From Acidobacteriota bacterium (lineage in GTDB: Bacteria; Acidobacteriota; Terriglobia; UBA7540): a stretch of DNA of 8,539 bases. The DNA is taken from NCBI GenBank assembly GCA_021789565.1, contig JAJYJL010000262.1, positions 1 through 8,539 of the forward strand, read 5' to 3'. Shown one piece after another: positions 1 through 6,397 of this stretch (the first letter of the stretch is position 1; each line of letters begins with the position of its first letter). Under the pieces are notes generated by a model. The model was not told where the DNA came from, did not search any database, and worked only from the letters and a program-made list of their open reading frames with translations. The translations under genes and the position numbers were made by a program.

Positions 1-153
1 ATGGCAGACCTGAAGAACCGTTGGCGCGGCAGGAAAGACAAACCCGCCTGGGTAGTCAGGATGATCGCGCTGCAAAGGAAAACGCTGGTGGTGTGCAAAT
101 CATGCCACGATGCAATCCACGCAGGCAGACCTTTACCCGACAAATGCATGTGA
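1..153 (+). CDS. ltrA: Group II intron reverse transcriptase/maturase, C-terminal HNH end (partial)
   Basis: These are the last 50 codons of a group II intron-encoded protein. The frame is open from base 1 to the TGA at 151-153. The peptide contains ADLKNRWRGRKDKPAW, then RKTLVVCKSCHDAIHAGRP, which is the second half of the HNH (H-N-H/CxxC...CxxCHxxIH) domain found at the C terminus of many bacterial maturases. In this family the HNH domain nicks the second DNA strand during retrohoming. The ATG at base 1 is almost certainly internal, because the RT, maturase X and first half of the HNH domain would lie upstream. The ORF lies inside the intron RNA and stops just before domain V, as expected. 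The symbol ltrA is used only as the generic family name. Confidence 0.85.
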   Translation: MADLKNRWRGRKDKPAWVVRMIALQRKTLVVCKSCHDAIHAGRPLPDKCM

Positions 154-161
154 GTTCTGGA

Positions 162-195
162 GAGCCGGATGACGCCAAAGGGTCAAGTCCGGTTC
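162..195 (+). ncRNA. Group II intron catalytic domain V
   Basis: This is a 34-nt hairpin, the standard length of domain V. The lower stem pairs 162-169 with 188-195 (GAGCCGGA with TCCGGTTC, including a G-U). Two unpaired bases, A186 and G187, form the usual two-nucleotide bulge, and the upper stem pairs TGAC 170-173 with GTCA 182-185. The catalytic AGC triad is present at 163-165. The apical part reads GCCAAAGG, so the usual GNRA-type GAAA loop appears to be replaced by CAAA. The hairpin starts nine bases after the maturase stop codon, where domain V is expected. Confidence 0.85.
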
Positions 196-252
196 GGAGG
201 GGGGTCTGGGGAAAAGTGCCTGCAAGGGTAACTCGCCCCTTTCCTACCCTAC
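196..252 (+). ncRNA. Group II intron domain VI region and 3' splice site
   Basis: This G-rich then C-rich stretch after domain V can fold back on itself (GGGG at the left, CGCCCC and CCTACCC at the right). A246 sits seven bases from the end and is the likely branch-point nucleotide. The segment ends in ...CTAC, matching the AY end of group II introns. The exact pairing inside the hairpin was judged by eye and is uncertain. Confidence 0.65.
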
Positions 253-684
253 TACTGCTTGATGCAGGCCTCCCGGCGCACCTGGCGCATCGGTCAGGTA
301 CACGATGTGGATGTGCACTTTGCCGTGTACCGTGACACAATGGAGCATCGAGCGGCGAGCCTCGTGGGACAGAAACTCGCTGCGGCGCAGCTCATCTACG
401 GAGATAGTGTGCAAGGCGCACTCGTCGATCAGGCGGCATCAGGACACGGGTTCCTCGCCGACCTAGCCCGGAGTGTCATCGAGCGCTCGCAAGTCGCCGA
501 TCTCGGTCATCTCTTTCGGCAAGTCTCGATGGCCGGAGGGAACGGGCATGCAACGAGCGAGTTCATCGGAGCCGAGCTATCTGAGGCAGCCGATGAGGCC
601 GAGATTGTAGCGGGCATGAAGGCAGCTCTTCAAGAGCCTCCGATGCCGGTGGTGATCAGCACCCGTCAGATGGCGCTCTTCTGA
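253..684 (+). CDS. SNF2/DEAD-type helicase, C-terminal 3' exon (interrupted by group II intron)
   Basis: This is the downstream exon of a superfamily 2, SNF2-like helicase gene. Reading from TAC at 253 gives YCLMQASRRTWRIGQ, then VDVHFAVYRDTMEHRAASLVGQKLAA. QASRRTWRIGQ is helicase motif VI, which carries the arginine finger used in ATP hydrolysis (QxxxRxxRIGQ in the family). The segment before it is normally a Y-S-L-Y/W-type strand, consistent with YCLMQ directly following upstream coding sequence. All ATP-binding motifs (Walker A, DExH) must lie in the 5' exon, outside the window. Only after splicing would a complete helicase mRNA exist. A TTG at 259 could be misread as a start but is mid-domain. 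The protein ends in RQMALF, which resembles a sliding-clamp-binding peptide. Helicases of this type commonly occur with RadC genes on integrative elements and plasmids; their exact role is not established. Confidence 0.8.
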   Translation, partial: YCLMQASRRTWRIGQVHDVDVHFAVYRDTMEHRAASLVGQKLAAAQLIYGDSVQGALVDQAASGHGFLADLARSVIERSQVADLGHLFRQVSMAGGNGHATSEFIGAELSEAADEAEIVAGMKAALQEPPMPVVISTRQMALF

Positions 685-690
685 TAGATC

Positions 691-729
691 GAGAGGGAGC
701 GGAGCATGATTCTGCTCCCTCTCTTTTTT
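691..729 (+). terminator. Rho-independent terminator after the helicase gene
   Basis: A perfect 10-bp stem (GAGAGGGAGC at 691-700 with GCTCCCTCTC at 714-723) can extend inward by a few G-U and Watson-Crick pairs. It is followed immediately by six T residues (724-729). It begins six bases after the helicase stop codon. Only 26 bases separate it from the next gene's ATG, too few for a full promoter, so the downstream genes need read-through or a promoter inside the helicase gene. Confidence 0.85.
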
Positions 730-755
730 CGAGTAGTGTAAGGAGGCAAGAGGGA

Positions 756-1220
756 ATGGACAAGCTGGAGTATCCGCTCCGAGTAGTGTTCTGGGATGGA
801 ACGGATGAAGATGAATCGGCCCATGATGGTTATGAGGTACATGGTCCCTTTCGGCGACCGGGCGACCTGTGGCGGTGGGCCAACGCTCAGTGCTATGTGA
901 ATGCCTATCCCGCCTGGCGCGATGACATCAATGCGATCATCCAGAAGCAAAGCCGGCATGGATGGCACGCCATAAAAATGGCGCTGGATGATTGGGCCAT
1001 GCGTGATCTCGAGGAATATGAATCTCCCTATGCGGATCGAGCACGCATCCTGCAGGGCGACGCGGCGTGGCGCGCTTGGCAAGCCGGATGGCGAGACAAA
1101 GATGGCGGGGAGTCAACAGTGCCAGATTCGTGGCGGCCAATCGGGCCGGTGAGCTCGTGCGGCTGTGAAGATTGGCCGTGCTGCGTGCATGCCGACGATT
1201 ATGCCTTTGTGCCTTCATGA
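756..1220 (+). CDS. Hypothetical protein, tryptophan-rich with Cys-rich tail
   Basis: This 154-residue soluble protein has no function I recognise. The start is well supported: AGGAGG at 741-746 sits nine bases before the ATG. The protein contains eleven tryptophans, many in the pattern expected of a compact helical fold (LWRWANAQCY, AWRAWQAGWR). It ends in a short cysteine cluster, CGCEDWPCCVH, with Cys at 135, 137, 142 and 143 and His at 145, which could bind a metal. There is no signal peptide or membrane segment. It is the first gene of a close cluster with an 85-residue ORF and radC, and starts just after the helicase terminator. Small uncharacterised proteins between a helicase and RadC are typical of integrative-element backbone DNA. 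Its coding status is fairly sure; its role is unknown. Confidence 0.65.
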   Translation: MDKLEYPLRVVFWDGTDEDESAHDGYEVHGPFRRPGDLWRWANAQCYVNAYPAWRDDINAIIQKQSRHGWHAIKMALDDWAMRDLEEYESPYADRARILQGDAAWRAWQAGWRDKDGGESTVPDSWRPIGPVSSCGCEDWPCCVHADDYAFVPS

Positions 1221-1226
1221 GGGGAA

Positions 1227-1484
1227 ATGCCTGTGCCTCTAAAGACCTGTGGGCAGTTCAGCATGGAAGATGGCGTCCTCACGGCCCCTCGCGTTTACAT
1301 GGAGGAGCAAGGGAACACTCTCGTGGACAAGATCCTTGCTGGAGATGATATGATTTTCAACATGACTTCAGAGCAATCACCTGACGTGGAGACAGCGATC
1401 CTCGTTCGGCTGCAGACGGACTATGCGGGGTGGATTGGGTTCAAAGAGGCAGAGGGCTGGCTGAGGCATGACCATCAGCAGTAA
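1227..1484 (+). CDS. Small hypothetical protein
   Basis: This 85-residue, acidic, soluble protein has no family I recognise. It lies six bases after the stop of the upstream gene and overlaps the first 17 bases of the radC-like gene, so the three are likely co-transcribed and translationally coupled. The Shine-Dalgarno-like GAGGGG at 1219-1224 overlaps the upstream stop codon and is only two bases from the ATG at 1227. A GTG at 1233 would have a better eight-base spacing and may be the true start, giving VPLKTCGQF as the N terminus. There is no Cys cluster, signal peptide or membrane segment. The position and spacing support it as a real gene. Confidence 0.55.
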   Translation: MPVPLKTCGQFSMEDGVLTAPRVYMEEQGNTLVDKILAGDDMIFNMTSEQSPDVETAILVRLQTDYAGWIGFKEAEGWLRHDHQQ

Positions 1485-2235
1485 CTTGGCAGAAGACCAC
1501 TTAGGCGGCCACCCCTGGTCACAGCTCTCGTACTTTGCGGGCGAAGAGGATGGGACTGCAGAGCGATTGTTACGGGAAATGCCTGAAGCTGAGCAGCCGA
1601 TGGCGCGCTTGGAACGCCTCGGCCCAGCGGCATTGTCGACTCCCGAGCTCCTCCAGCTGCTTCTGGATGCACGAACCGATCCGATGATTCCTTTGCGCCT
1701 GCAGGCGACCTGGCGCACCTTAAATCAAATGGCGCATGCAAGCCCACTCGATCTGTTGCGTGTAGAAGGAATGACCCGCCTACGATCTGCACGGCTGCGT
1801 GCGGCGATGGAGCTGGGAGGACGCGCAATGAACGAGCTGCCGGAGGAACGTCCGATCATCCGATCCCCGGCCGATGCCGTGCGCTTGTTTGCTCCCGAGA
1901 TGGCGGGATTGGAACACGAACAAATGCGCGTGCTGTGGCTCAACACCAAGAATCAGGCCATGGGGCAATCTCTGATCTACCAGGGCTCCGTTCACACCAC
2001 GGTGATCCGGGTCGCAGAGATCTTCCGCGAGGCGGTCCGTCGCAATGGTGTGGCCATCCTCGTTGCCCATTCGCACCCTTCCGGCGATCCTACTCCCAGC
2101 CCTGAAGATGTCGCGGTGACAAGGGAAATTGTGCAATCAGGCAAGCTTCTCGACATCGATGTACTCGATCATCTGATCATTGGTGATCCTAACCGCTGGG
2201 TGAGTTTGAAGGAACGCGGGTTAGGATTCGGCTAG
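1468..2235 (+). CDS. radC: RadC family protein (JAMM/MPN domain)
   Basis: This 255-residue protein matches the RadC layout. A helix-hairpin-helix type N-terminal region has RLERLGPAALSTPELLQLLL (about 47-66) and LLRVEGMTRLRSARLRAAMELG (96-117). The C-terminal JAMM metal-binding domain has HSHPSGDPTPSPED at 201-214, holding the two His and the Asp of the motif. Other family-typical segments are LWLNTKNQ and GSVHTTVIRVAEIFREAV. In RadC proteins the JAMM motif suggests a metal-dependent hydrolase, but the old DNA-repair assignment from E. coli was later questioned and the activity is not settled. Copies on mobile elements are frequent and may be element-specific paralogues. The ATG at 1468 overlaps the upstream ORF; an internal ATG at 1579 (MPEAEQPMARLERLG) looks more like a typical RadC N terminus and could be the true start. 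Confidence 0.88.
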   Translation: MTISSNLAEDHLGGHPWSQLSYFAGEEDGTAERLLREMPEAEQPMARLERLGPAALSTPELLQLLLDARTDPMIPLRLQATWRTLNQMAHASPLDLLRVEGMTRLRSARLRAAMELGGRAMNELPEERPIIRSPADAVRLFAPEMAGLEHEQMRVLWLNTKNQAMGQSLIYQGSVHTTVIRVAEIFREAVRRNGVAILVAHSHPSGDPTPSPEDVAVTREIVQSGKLLDIDVLDHLIIGDPNRWVSLKERGLGFG

Positions 2236-2243
2236 AAATGAAT

Positions 2244-2291
2244 GAGAGGGATGCGGCGACTGCGTCCCTCTCTGTATCAGGGCCTTTTTTT
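2244..2291 (+). terminator. Probable terminator after radC
   Basis: A stem forms between GAGAGGGA at 2244-2251 and TCCCTCTC at 2265-2272. It extends inward by about five further pairs (with two G-U) to a three-base loop. A run of seven T lies at 2285-2291, twelve bases beyond the stem, so it is not textbook but is plausible. The stem arms are the same eight bases as in the terminator at 691-729. It starts eight bases after the radC stop codon. Confidence 0.6.
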
Positions 2292-2494
2292 GTTTTGGTT
2301 TCGTGCCCAGCTCGCGTTAAAGAGCTAGATGACCATTGTGATTAGCTGGTGAGCAGAGTTCGCTTCTATCTGCCAAGCATCGTACCAAGCTAGGTGTTGT
2401 TGGACGAGCGATAGTAGTGATTTCTGTAGGTAGGCGGTCAGGACCCTCTAGACGGCAGGAGAACAATTCCACCCTGCAATGAGTCGTCTACTCA
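2292..2494. other. Gene-poor spacer between radC and the nuclease operon
   Basis: I see no convincing gene, RNA gene or insertion sequence here. A minor inverted repeat AGCTC/GAGCT (2309-2313 and 2322-2326) is present. The stretch separates the putative element backbone (helicase, radC) from the three-gene nuclease operon, so it may hold the junction of a cargo insertion. No attachment-site repeat can be recognised inside the window. Confidence 0.4.
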
Positions 2495-2507
2495 AGTTTG
2501 CGAAACT
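2495..2507. promoter_or_regulatory. Possible operator palindrome upstream of the -35 box
   Basis: AGTTT-GCG-AAACT is an inverted repeat with 5-bp arms and a three-base centre, ending two bases before the TTGACA of the operon promoter. Its position suits a regulator-binding site. No regulator gene is encoded nearby in the window, and a short palindrome of this size can occur by chance. Confidence 0.3.
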
Positions 2508-2509
2508 AT

Positions 2510-2537
2510 TTGACATTTCTCTCTTTCACCGGATAAT
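2510..2537 (+). promoter_or_regulatory. Sigma-70 type promoter of the nuclease operon
   Basis: A perfect -35 box TTGACA (2510-2515) and a near-consensus -10 box GATAAT (2532-2537) are separated by 16 bases. The predicted transcript would begin near 2544, leaving a leader of about 50 bases before the ATG at 2593, with AGGAGA at 2581-2586 as the ribosome binding site. It is the only strong promoter-like sequence I see for the three genes that follow, which are closely spaced and co-directional. Confidence 0.65.
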
Positions 2538-2592
2538 AATTCTGAGTTCGGGGTTCCATAGGCCAATCATGTGATTTCTAAGGAGAAAGCCG

Positions 2593-4878
2593 ATGCCAAA
2601 CTCAGAGGCGAGAAACCTTAGGGCGAGGACCGTCCCGACCGAGCCCAAGCCTACCCGCAGAATCGCCGTCATTGCACCGCGGCCGCTGAGGCTCGCTTTC
2701 GTAATCAACGCCAACACTTCAAAGCAGCAATTACTCAAGTACCTGAAATACAACTCCAACATCTGGGGTGGTTATTACAACTTATTCATTCCAACCGACG
2801 GAAAAACACTTCGACAAGACTGGTGCCAAGTGTTGCGGCGGAATGATCCTGATCTAGTCATTTTTGGAGGGCGTGTTTCAGCTAAACTCGTCACTGAAGT
2901 GCTTCAGAGAACAAGTCCGTTTTACGCGTGGAAATGGAGCAACCGCGCGTTGGCTCAGCGTCCTCCCGAGGCCGACATTTTCGGCTCCATACCCATGCTT
3001 TACCCCTTACTGTCACTCTATGAGAAGAGCCGACCTACATCAAAGTCAAACGTCCGAGTGCCGAAACTAGAACCGAGATACGAATACCCCGAATACATCG
3101 CCGCCCTATTTGGAGTACAACCGAGTGATATTGCCGAATTCTGTGTCGAGGGACTCCAGGGTGAATTTGTAGACGTCAAGAACGATAGCCTGGAAATCTA
3201 TCTAGCGCGTATTTCGGAGCTCGGCAATTTGCTTACGCCAATTCGCTTGACCAAAGTCGAGACGTCAACCTTTGCAGAGGCGCCGGGGATCGACTTCACA
3301 ATTGTTATCGCAAGCGGGAATCCTGCTCCCGATTTCTGCTTGTTTTGGAACATGCGTATGCTATCATTCCTCGGCCGTGAACGCGTGTTCATCTTGCCAT
3401 CCACTCTGTTGAGGTCCGAGCAGGATATCCAGTTTCTCGGCAAATGGTGCAACGAATCAGCAGGTGACACAAACCACATTACTCTCGCCTCGGCAACGCT
3501 CGGCAGGCGACGGCTTCTGGATCTCAGAAGTCGACTGCTGCCTCACTTGAATAGCAGGATCGAGCATGTCGACATATGGTTCTCGAATTTCCTGTTAGGA
3601 GGTCTTGGTGTTCACGGCAAGCAAGAGAAGCAAGAGATAAATTTCTCAGATGGAGATTACCGTTTCAAGGCCTTACCTCTCCCGTTTGTTGAACAACTGC
3701 ATGATGGAACTTGGGTGGTCGACATGCAATTGGAGGGCGAGGGCATTGCGCCAACAGGCTTCTGGCCTCCCAAAAGCGTCGAGATTGATCGGTTGCTTTC
3801 CGGTAGGCCCTCAGTTCTGTCCATAGATTTGAGTCGTGGCATCTCCACTCGCATTGCGAACGGGCAACTGTCACGCCGTACTCGACGGGATAAAGAATAC
3901 CTCTCGGGAAAGCTACCGACTGAAGAGGAAGTATTCAAAGCATTGCTCGAAGGGAAAGGTTATCAGGCAGCGGCCACCGATAAATGTCGATACGTTCGGG
4001 GCGTAACAGATCTCAGCGGTGGACTGCAAAACCTTGGCATATGGCGAGACCCTAAAGTTCGGAATATGTTCCTGGAGATGGGGAAAGGCGGCACCTTTAC
4101 AGTAAATAGGATGATGCAAATTCTCAGGCCAGGCGACGATGACGCTAAGCGGGATGCTTATCGCCAGATGATTGCTGACCTAACCTTGGAAGGTGTCTTT
4201 TTGCGAGGGTATCAAATTCGCTGCCCTGCTTGTGACCTGACCCGTTGGTATGCGACCGATGTAATCGAAGAGGAAATGCCCTGCGCGGGATGTTTGACCC
4301 TAATGCAACCTCCCCTCGAAGCTCCTTTTCATTACAAGCTTAATGAACTAGTAGCTCGAGCTATTGAGCAAGGATCTGGACCAGTACTGTTGACTTTGCA
4401 GTTGCTCCAAATGCTCTGTCGCGTAAGTTTCTTATCCCTCCCCGGGGTCGCGGTTCGAAAGGGAGGCGAAACGGATCTAGATATCATTGCAAGTTGTGAC
4501 GGGCATTTGGTTCTGGCGGAGTGCAAAGACCTTAGACGAGGGGCGAGTGGTCGTACGGTCAAAGAGATATCTTCTCAGCTCGCCGAGATTGTGGATATAG
4601 CTAAAGACCTGGACGCCGATATGGTTTTTCTCGCCGTTTTGTCGCCGACTATTCCCAAAACGCTCAGAACAAGAGTTGATAATCTTCAGAAGCACACAAA
4701 GTCTGTTGCCGTGCACCTGCTGACCGCTGCTGACTTGGAAAGAGGCTTCAAAGCGAGGCCGCGTCCGGCGGATCCCACAAAGGATGACCCATTGTCTCTG
4801 CAAGATCTCTTGCCTTCGCTAAAGACCCATGCAAGAGGATGGGTTAGAACTCCGGGTGTAAGAAGGACATCAGTCTAG
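2593..4878 (+). CDS. Large protein with zinc ribbon and C-terminal PD-(D/E)XK nuclease-like domain
   Basis: This 761-residue protein is not one I can name. It is soluble, with no signal peptide or membrane segment. Residues 33-93 form an N-terminal segment (LRLAFVINANTSKQQL, then NIWGGYYNLFIPTDG at 56-70, then DPDLVIFGG at 85-93) that looks like a distinct alpha/beta domain. A long middle region (about 94-530) is unassigned. A zinc ribbon follows: C544-P-A-C547 and C564-A-G-C567. The C-terminal part shows a nuclease core: ETDLDIIAS (D628, D630), then LVLAECKD (E643, K645), then a beta strand MVFLAVLSP, the D-Xn-ExK pattern of PD-(D/E)XK enzymes. The start has AGGAGA seven bases or so upstream. 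It is the first gene of the operon. A DNA-cleaving effector or sensor in defence is my inference; a repair or DNA-processing role is possible. Confidence 0.7.
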   Translation: MPNSEARNLRARTVPTEPKPTRRIAVIAPRPLRLAFVINANTSKQQLLKYLKYNSNIWGGYYNLFIPTDGKTLRQDWCQVLRRNDPDLVIFGGRVSAKLVTEVLQRTSPFYAWKWSNRALAQRPPEADIFGSIPMLYPLLSLYEKSRPTSKSNVRVPKLEPRYEYPEYIAALFGVQPSDIAEFCVEGLQGEFVDVKNDSLEIYLARISELGNLLTPIRLTKVETSTFAEAPGIDFTIVIASGNPAPDFCLFWNMRMLSFLGRERVFILPSTLLRSEQDIQFLGKWCNESAGDTNHITLASATLGRRRLLDLRSRLLPHLNSRIEHVDIWFSNFLLGGLGVHGKQEKQEINFSDGDYRFKALPLPFVEQLHDGTWVVDMQLEGEGIAPTGFWPPKSVEIDRLLSGRPSVLSIDLSRGISTRIANGQLSRRTRRDKEYLSGKLPTEEEVFKALLEGKGYQAAATDKCRYVRGVTDLSGGLQNLGIWRDPKVRNMFLEMGKGGTFTVNRMMQILRPGDDDAKRDAYRQMIADLTLEGVFLRGYQIRCPACDLTRWYATDVIEEEMPCAGCLTLMQPPLEAPFHYKLNELVARAIEQGSGPVLLTLQLLQMLCRVSFLSLPGVAVRKGGETDLDIIASCDGHLVLAECKDLRRGASGRTVKEISSQLAEIVDIAKDLDADMVFLAVLSPTIPKTLRTRVDNLQKHTKSVAVHLLTAADLERGFKARPRPADPTKDDPLSLQDLLPSLKTHARGWVRTPGVRRTSV

Positions 4879-4933
4879 ACGATAGGAATGTGGTTATTTT
4901 CTCGGACTTGCAAAGCACACACCATCCCAGGGG

Positions 4934-6382
4934 GTGCTAAAATTGGCTAAACCAGCGGATGAGGCCCAGCGTTTTCTTGCAGCGGTAGCAGCATCTCCTT
5001 ATCTTTGGCATTCCATCGACATCCGGGTGATGGCCGTCTACATCGATGGAGCTTGGCAGAATATCGCGACGCGTTGTTACCTCGATCCAAGATCGATGGG
5101 GCAGGTAGAAAGGTTCTCACATTTGCCGGCGACAGAGTACCTGTCCTGTTGGCAGTCTATCCTGTCTGTCAGGTCATTGCCTGCTGTATTGAACAGTGTT
5201 GCTGAGGGCATGCTACAAATCAAGAATGTGGATGTTCATTATCTGTCAGAAGTTGACTCTCCCACCAGGGAGCGAGCCTCCTATTCAAATGCTTCTTACT
5301 ATTTTAGTTTGTTATCCAGCCAGTCTCGTAAAGTCTATCCCCCTTGGAGCGCTCACGGCTTGATTATGTCCGGGCCTCAGATTGATGACCTCCTTCGGCG
5401 TGTGCCCTTGTCACGTTCTGAACTAGACAATTCCATTCGCGCACTAAAACACCCGTACGATGGGCTTGACGGGTTGGCAAAGGATGTGCTTGGCTTTATT
5501 GAGCCTCTTCAGTCTGGCCGTAGCGCAACCTTTGAAATATTCGCACCACTGCAAGGCAGGTTCAAACCAGAAGAATGTCGACTTGATCAAGGAGTGCTAA
5601 GTCTCTCAATATTGACAGATTCCATTACTTTCTCGAAGCACTGCAACGTGGGCTTTGTCGCGACAGAGGCTGGAGCTGCTCCCGTTTCTGATACGGTTGA
5701 GCTGCACTCGGAGAAATGGATATCAAGTGGCTCGCAATACCTCTTCAAAGGTGAGCGACCTATGGCAGCGTCCCGGGTCACCTTGTTTCTAAGGACAGCA
5801 AGTGCTATCGCCGATACGTTGACGCTAGTAGATATATCGGCAGAGGAACAAAACGCTAGAATCACAGCTTACCAGGTTTTCGACCCTGACTTGGATCTCT
5901 TTAGGTCATCGCTCAAGCCAGCCCGTTCAGGAGCCGGCGATTTTGAACGTGCTGTTGGACGGCTGCTGCATTTTTGGGGATTCAATGTTGATGTTCTGGC
6001 AGGATCCAGTCGACTTGGAGATGCAGTCGATGTAATTGGCTACGCATACCCATTGCCTGCAGTACTTGCGGTTGAGTGCACACTTGGAAGCATAGGAGCC
6101 GGGGGGAAACTTGGCAAACTGGTCGCACGTACGACTCAGATTCGCCAAGCACTTCCGGGTTACGAAGTCATCGGGGTCATTGTCACTGCGCTGAGGCGAT
6201 CAGATGTCTCCAAAGGCGAGCTCAGTGCTGCGAGCGCGGATGGACTCGCGGTATTGACGCAGGAGGATCTTGAGCAACTCCTGGAATTCCTTTCGACTGG
6301 CAAGTCTCTATCCCATTTGCTCGAGCTCATTCGCTCCAAAGTCCCTTCTATGGGTGCTCTTGATCGCTGGATCGGGCAGTAG
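4934..6382 (+). CDS. Unknown protein with C-terminal restriction endonuclease-like domain (variant ECT core)
   Basis: This 482-residue soluble protein has a long N-terminal region (about 1-330) that I do not recognise and a C-terminal nuclease-like fold (about 335-455). The visible core motifs are FERAVGRLLHFWGF (E338), LGDAVDVIGY (D363, D366) and VLAVECT (E381, T383), then GGKLGKLVAR and the strand YEVIGVIVTAL. In a canonical PD-(D/E)XK site the position of T383 is lysine. K392 or K395 might substitute, or the domain may be non-cleaving. The GTG at 4934 gives the longest frame, but GGGGGTG at 4930-4936 resembles a ribosome binding site and would serve a TTG at 4943 (MAKPADEAQRF) with six-base spacing. 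The gene lies 55 bases after the first operon gene and 15 bases before the third, so the products probably act together. Confidence 0.65.
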   Translation: MLKLAKPADEAQRFLAAVAASPYLWHSIDIRVMAVYIDGAWQNIATRCYLDPRSMGQVERFSHLPATEYLSCWQSILSVRSLPAVLNSVAEGMLQIKNVDVHYLSEVDSPTRERASYSNASYYFSLLSSQSRKVYPPWSAHGLIMSGPQIDDLLRRVPLSRSELDNSIRALKHPYDGLDGLAKDVLGFIEPLQSGRSATFEIFAPLQGRFKPEECRLDQGVLSLSILTDSITFSKHCNVGFVATEAGAAPVSDTVELHSEKWISSGSQYLFKGERPMAASRVTLFLRTASAIADTLTLVDISAEEQNARITAYQVFDPDLDLFRSSLKPARSGAGDFERAVGRLLHFWGFNVDVLAGSSRLGDAVDVIGYAYPLPAVLAVECTLGSIGAGGKLGKLVARTTQIRQALPGYEVIGVIVTALRRSDVSKGELSAASADGLAVLTQEDLEQLLEFLSTGKSLSHLLELIRSKVPSMGALDRWIGQ

Positions 6383-6397
6383 GAGGATAACTGATCG

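Larger units (their letters stand above)
1..252 (+). mobile_element. Group II intron, 3' end only
   Basis: This is the 3' end of a group II intron, a retroelement that splices out of RNA and reinserts through its own reverse transcriptase/maturase. The visible parts, in the expected order, are the end of the maturase ORF with an HNH endonuclease domain (1-153), a 34-nt domain V (162-195), and a domain VI region ending in CCTACCCTAC (243-252). The adenine at 246 is the seventh base from the proposed end, the usual place for the bulged branch-point A. The following bases restore a helicase reading frame (TAC TGC TTG ATG CAG), so the 3' splice site is placed after 252. The 5' end, the RT domain and RNA domains I-III lie outside the window. 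The splice site is inferred and could be off by a few bases. Confidence 0.85.

Noticed and set aside
259..264. TTG/ATG near 259 as the start of a separate 141-residue protein.
   Set aside because: It lies in the middle of a helicase domain, just before motif VI, and follows a group II intron end; it is a 3' exon rather than a gene start.
2309..2326. AGCTC/GAGCT inverted repeat as an attachment site or operator.
   Set aside because: Arms of five bases are too short to stand alone, and no matching copy or integrase gene is present.
2238..2345. A 35-codon open frame starting with ATG right after radC.
   Set aside because: It runs through the terminator hairpin and T-run, has no ribosome binding site of its own, and encodes nothing recognisable.
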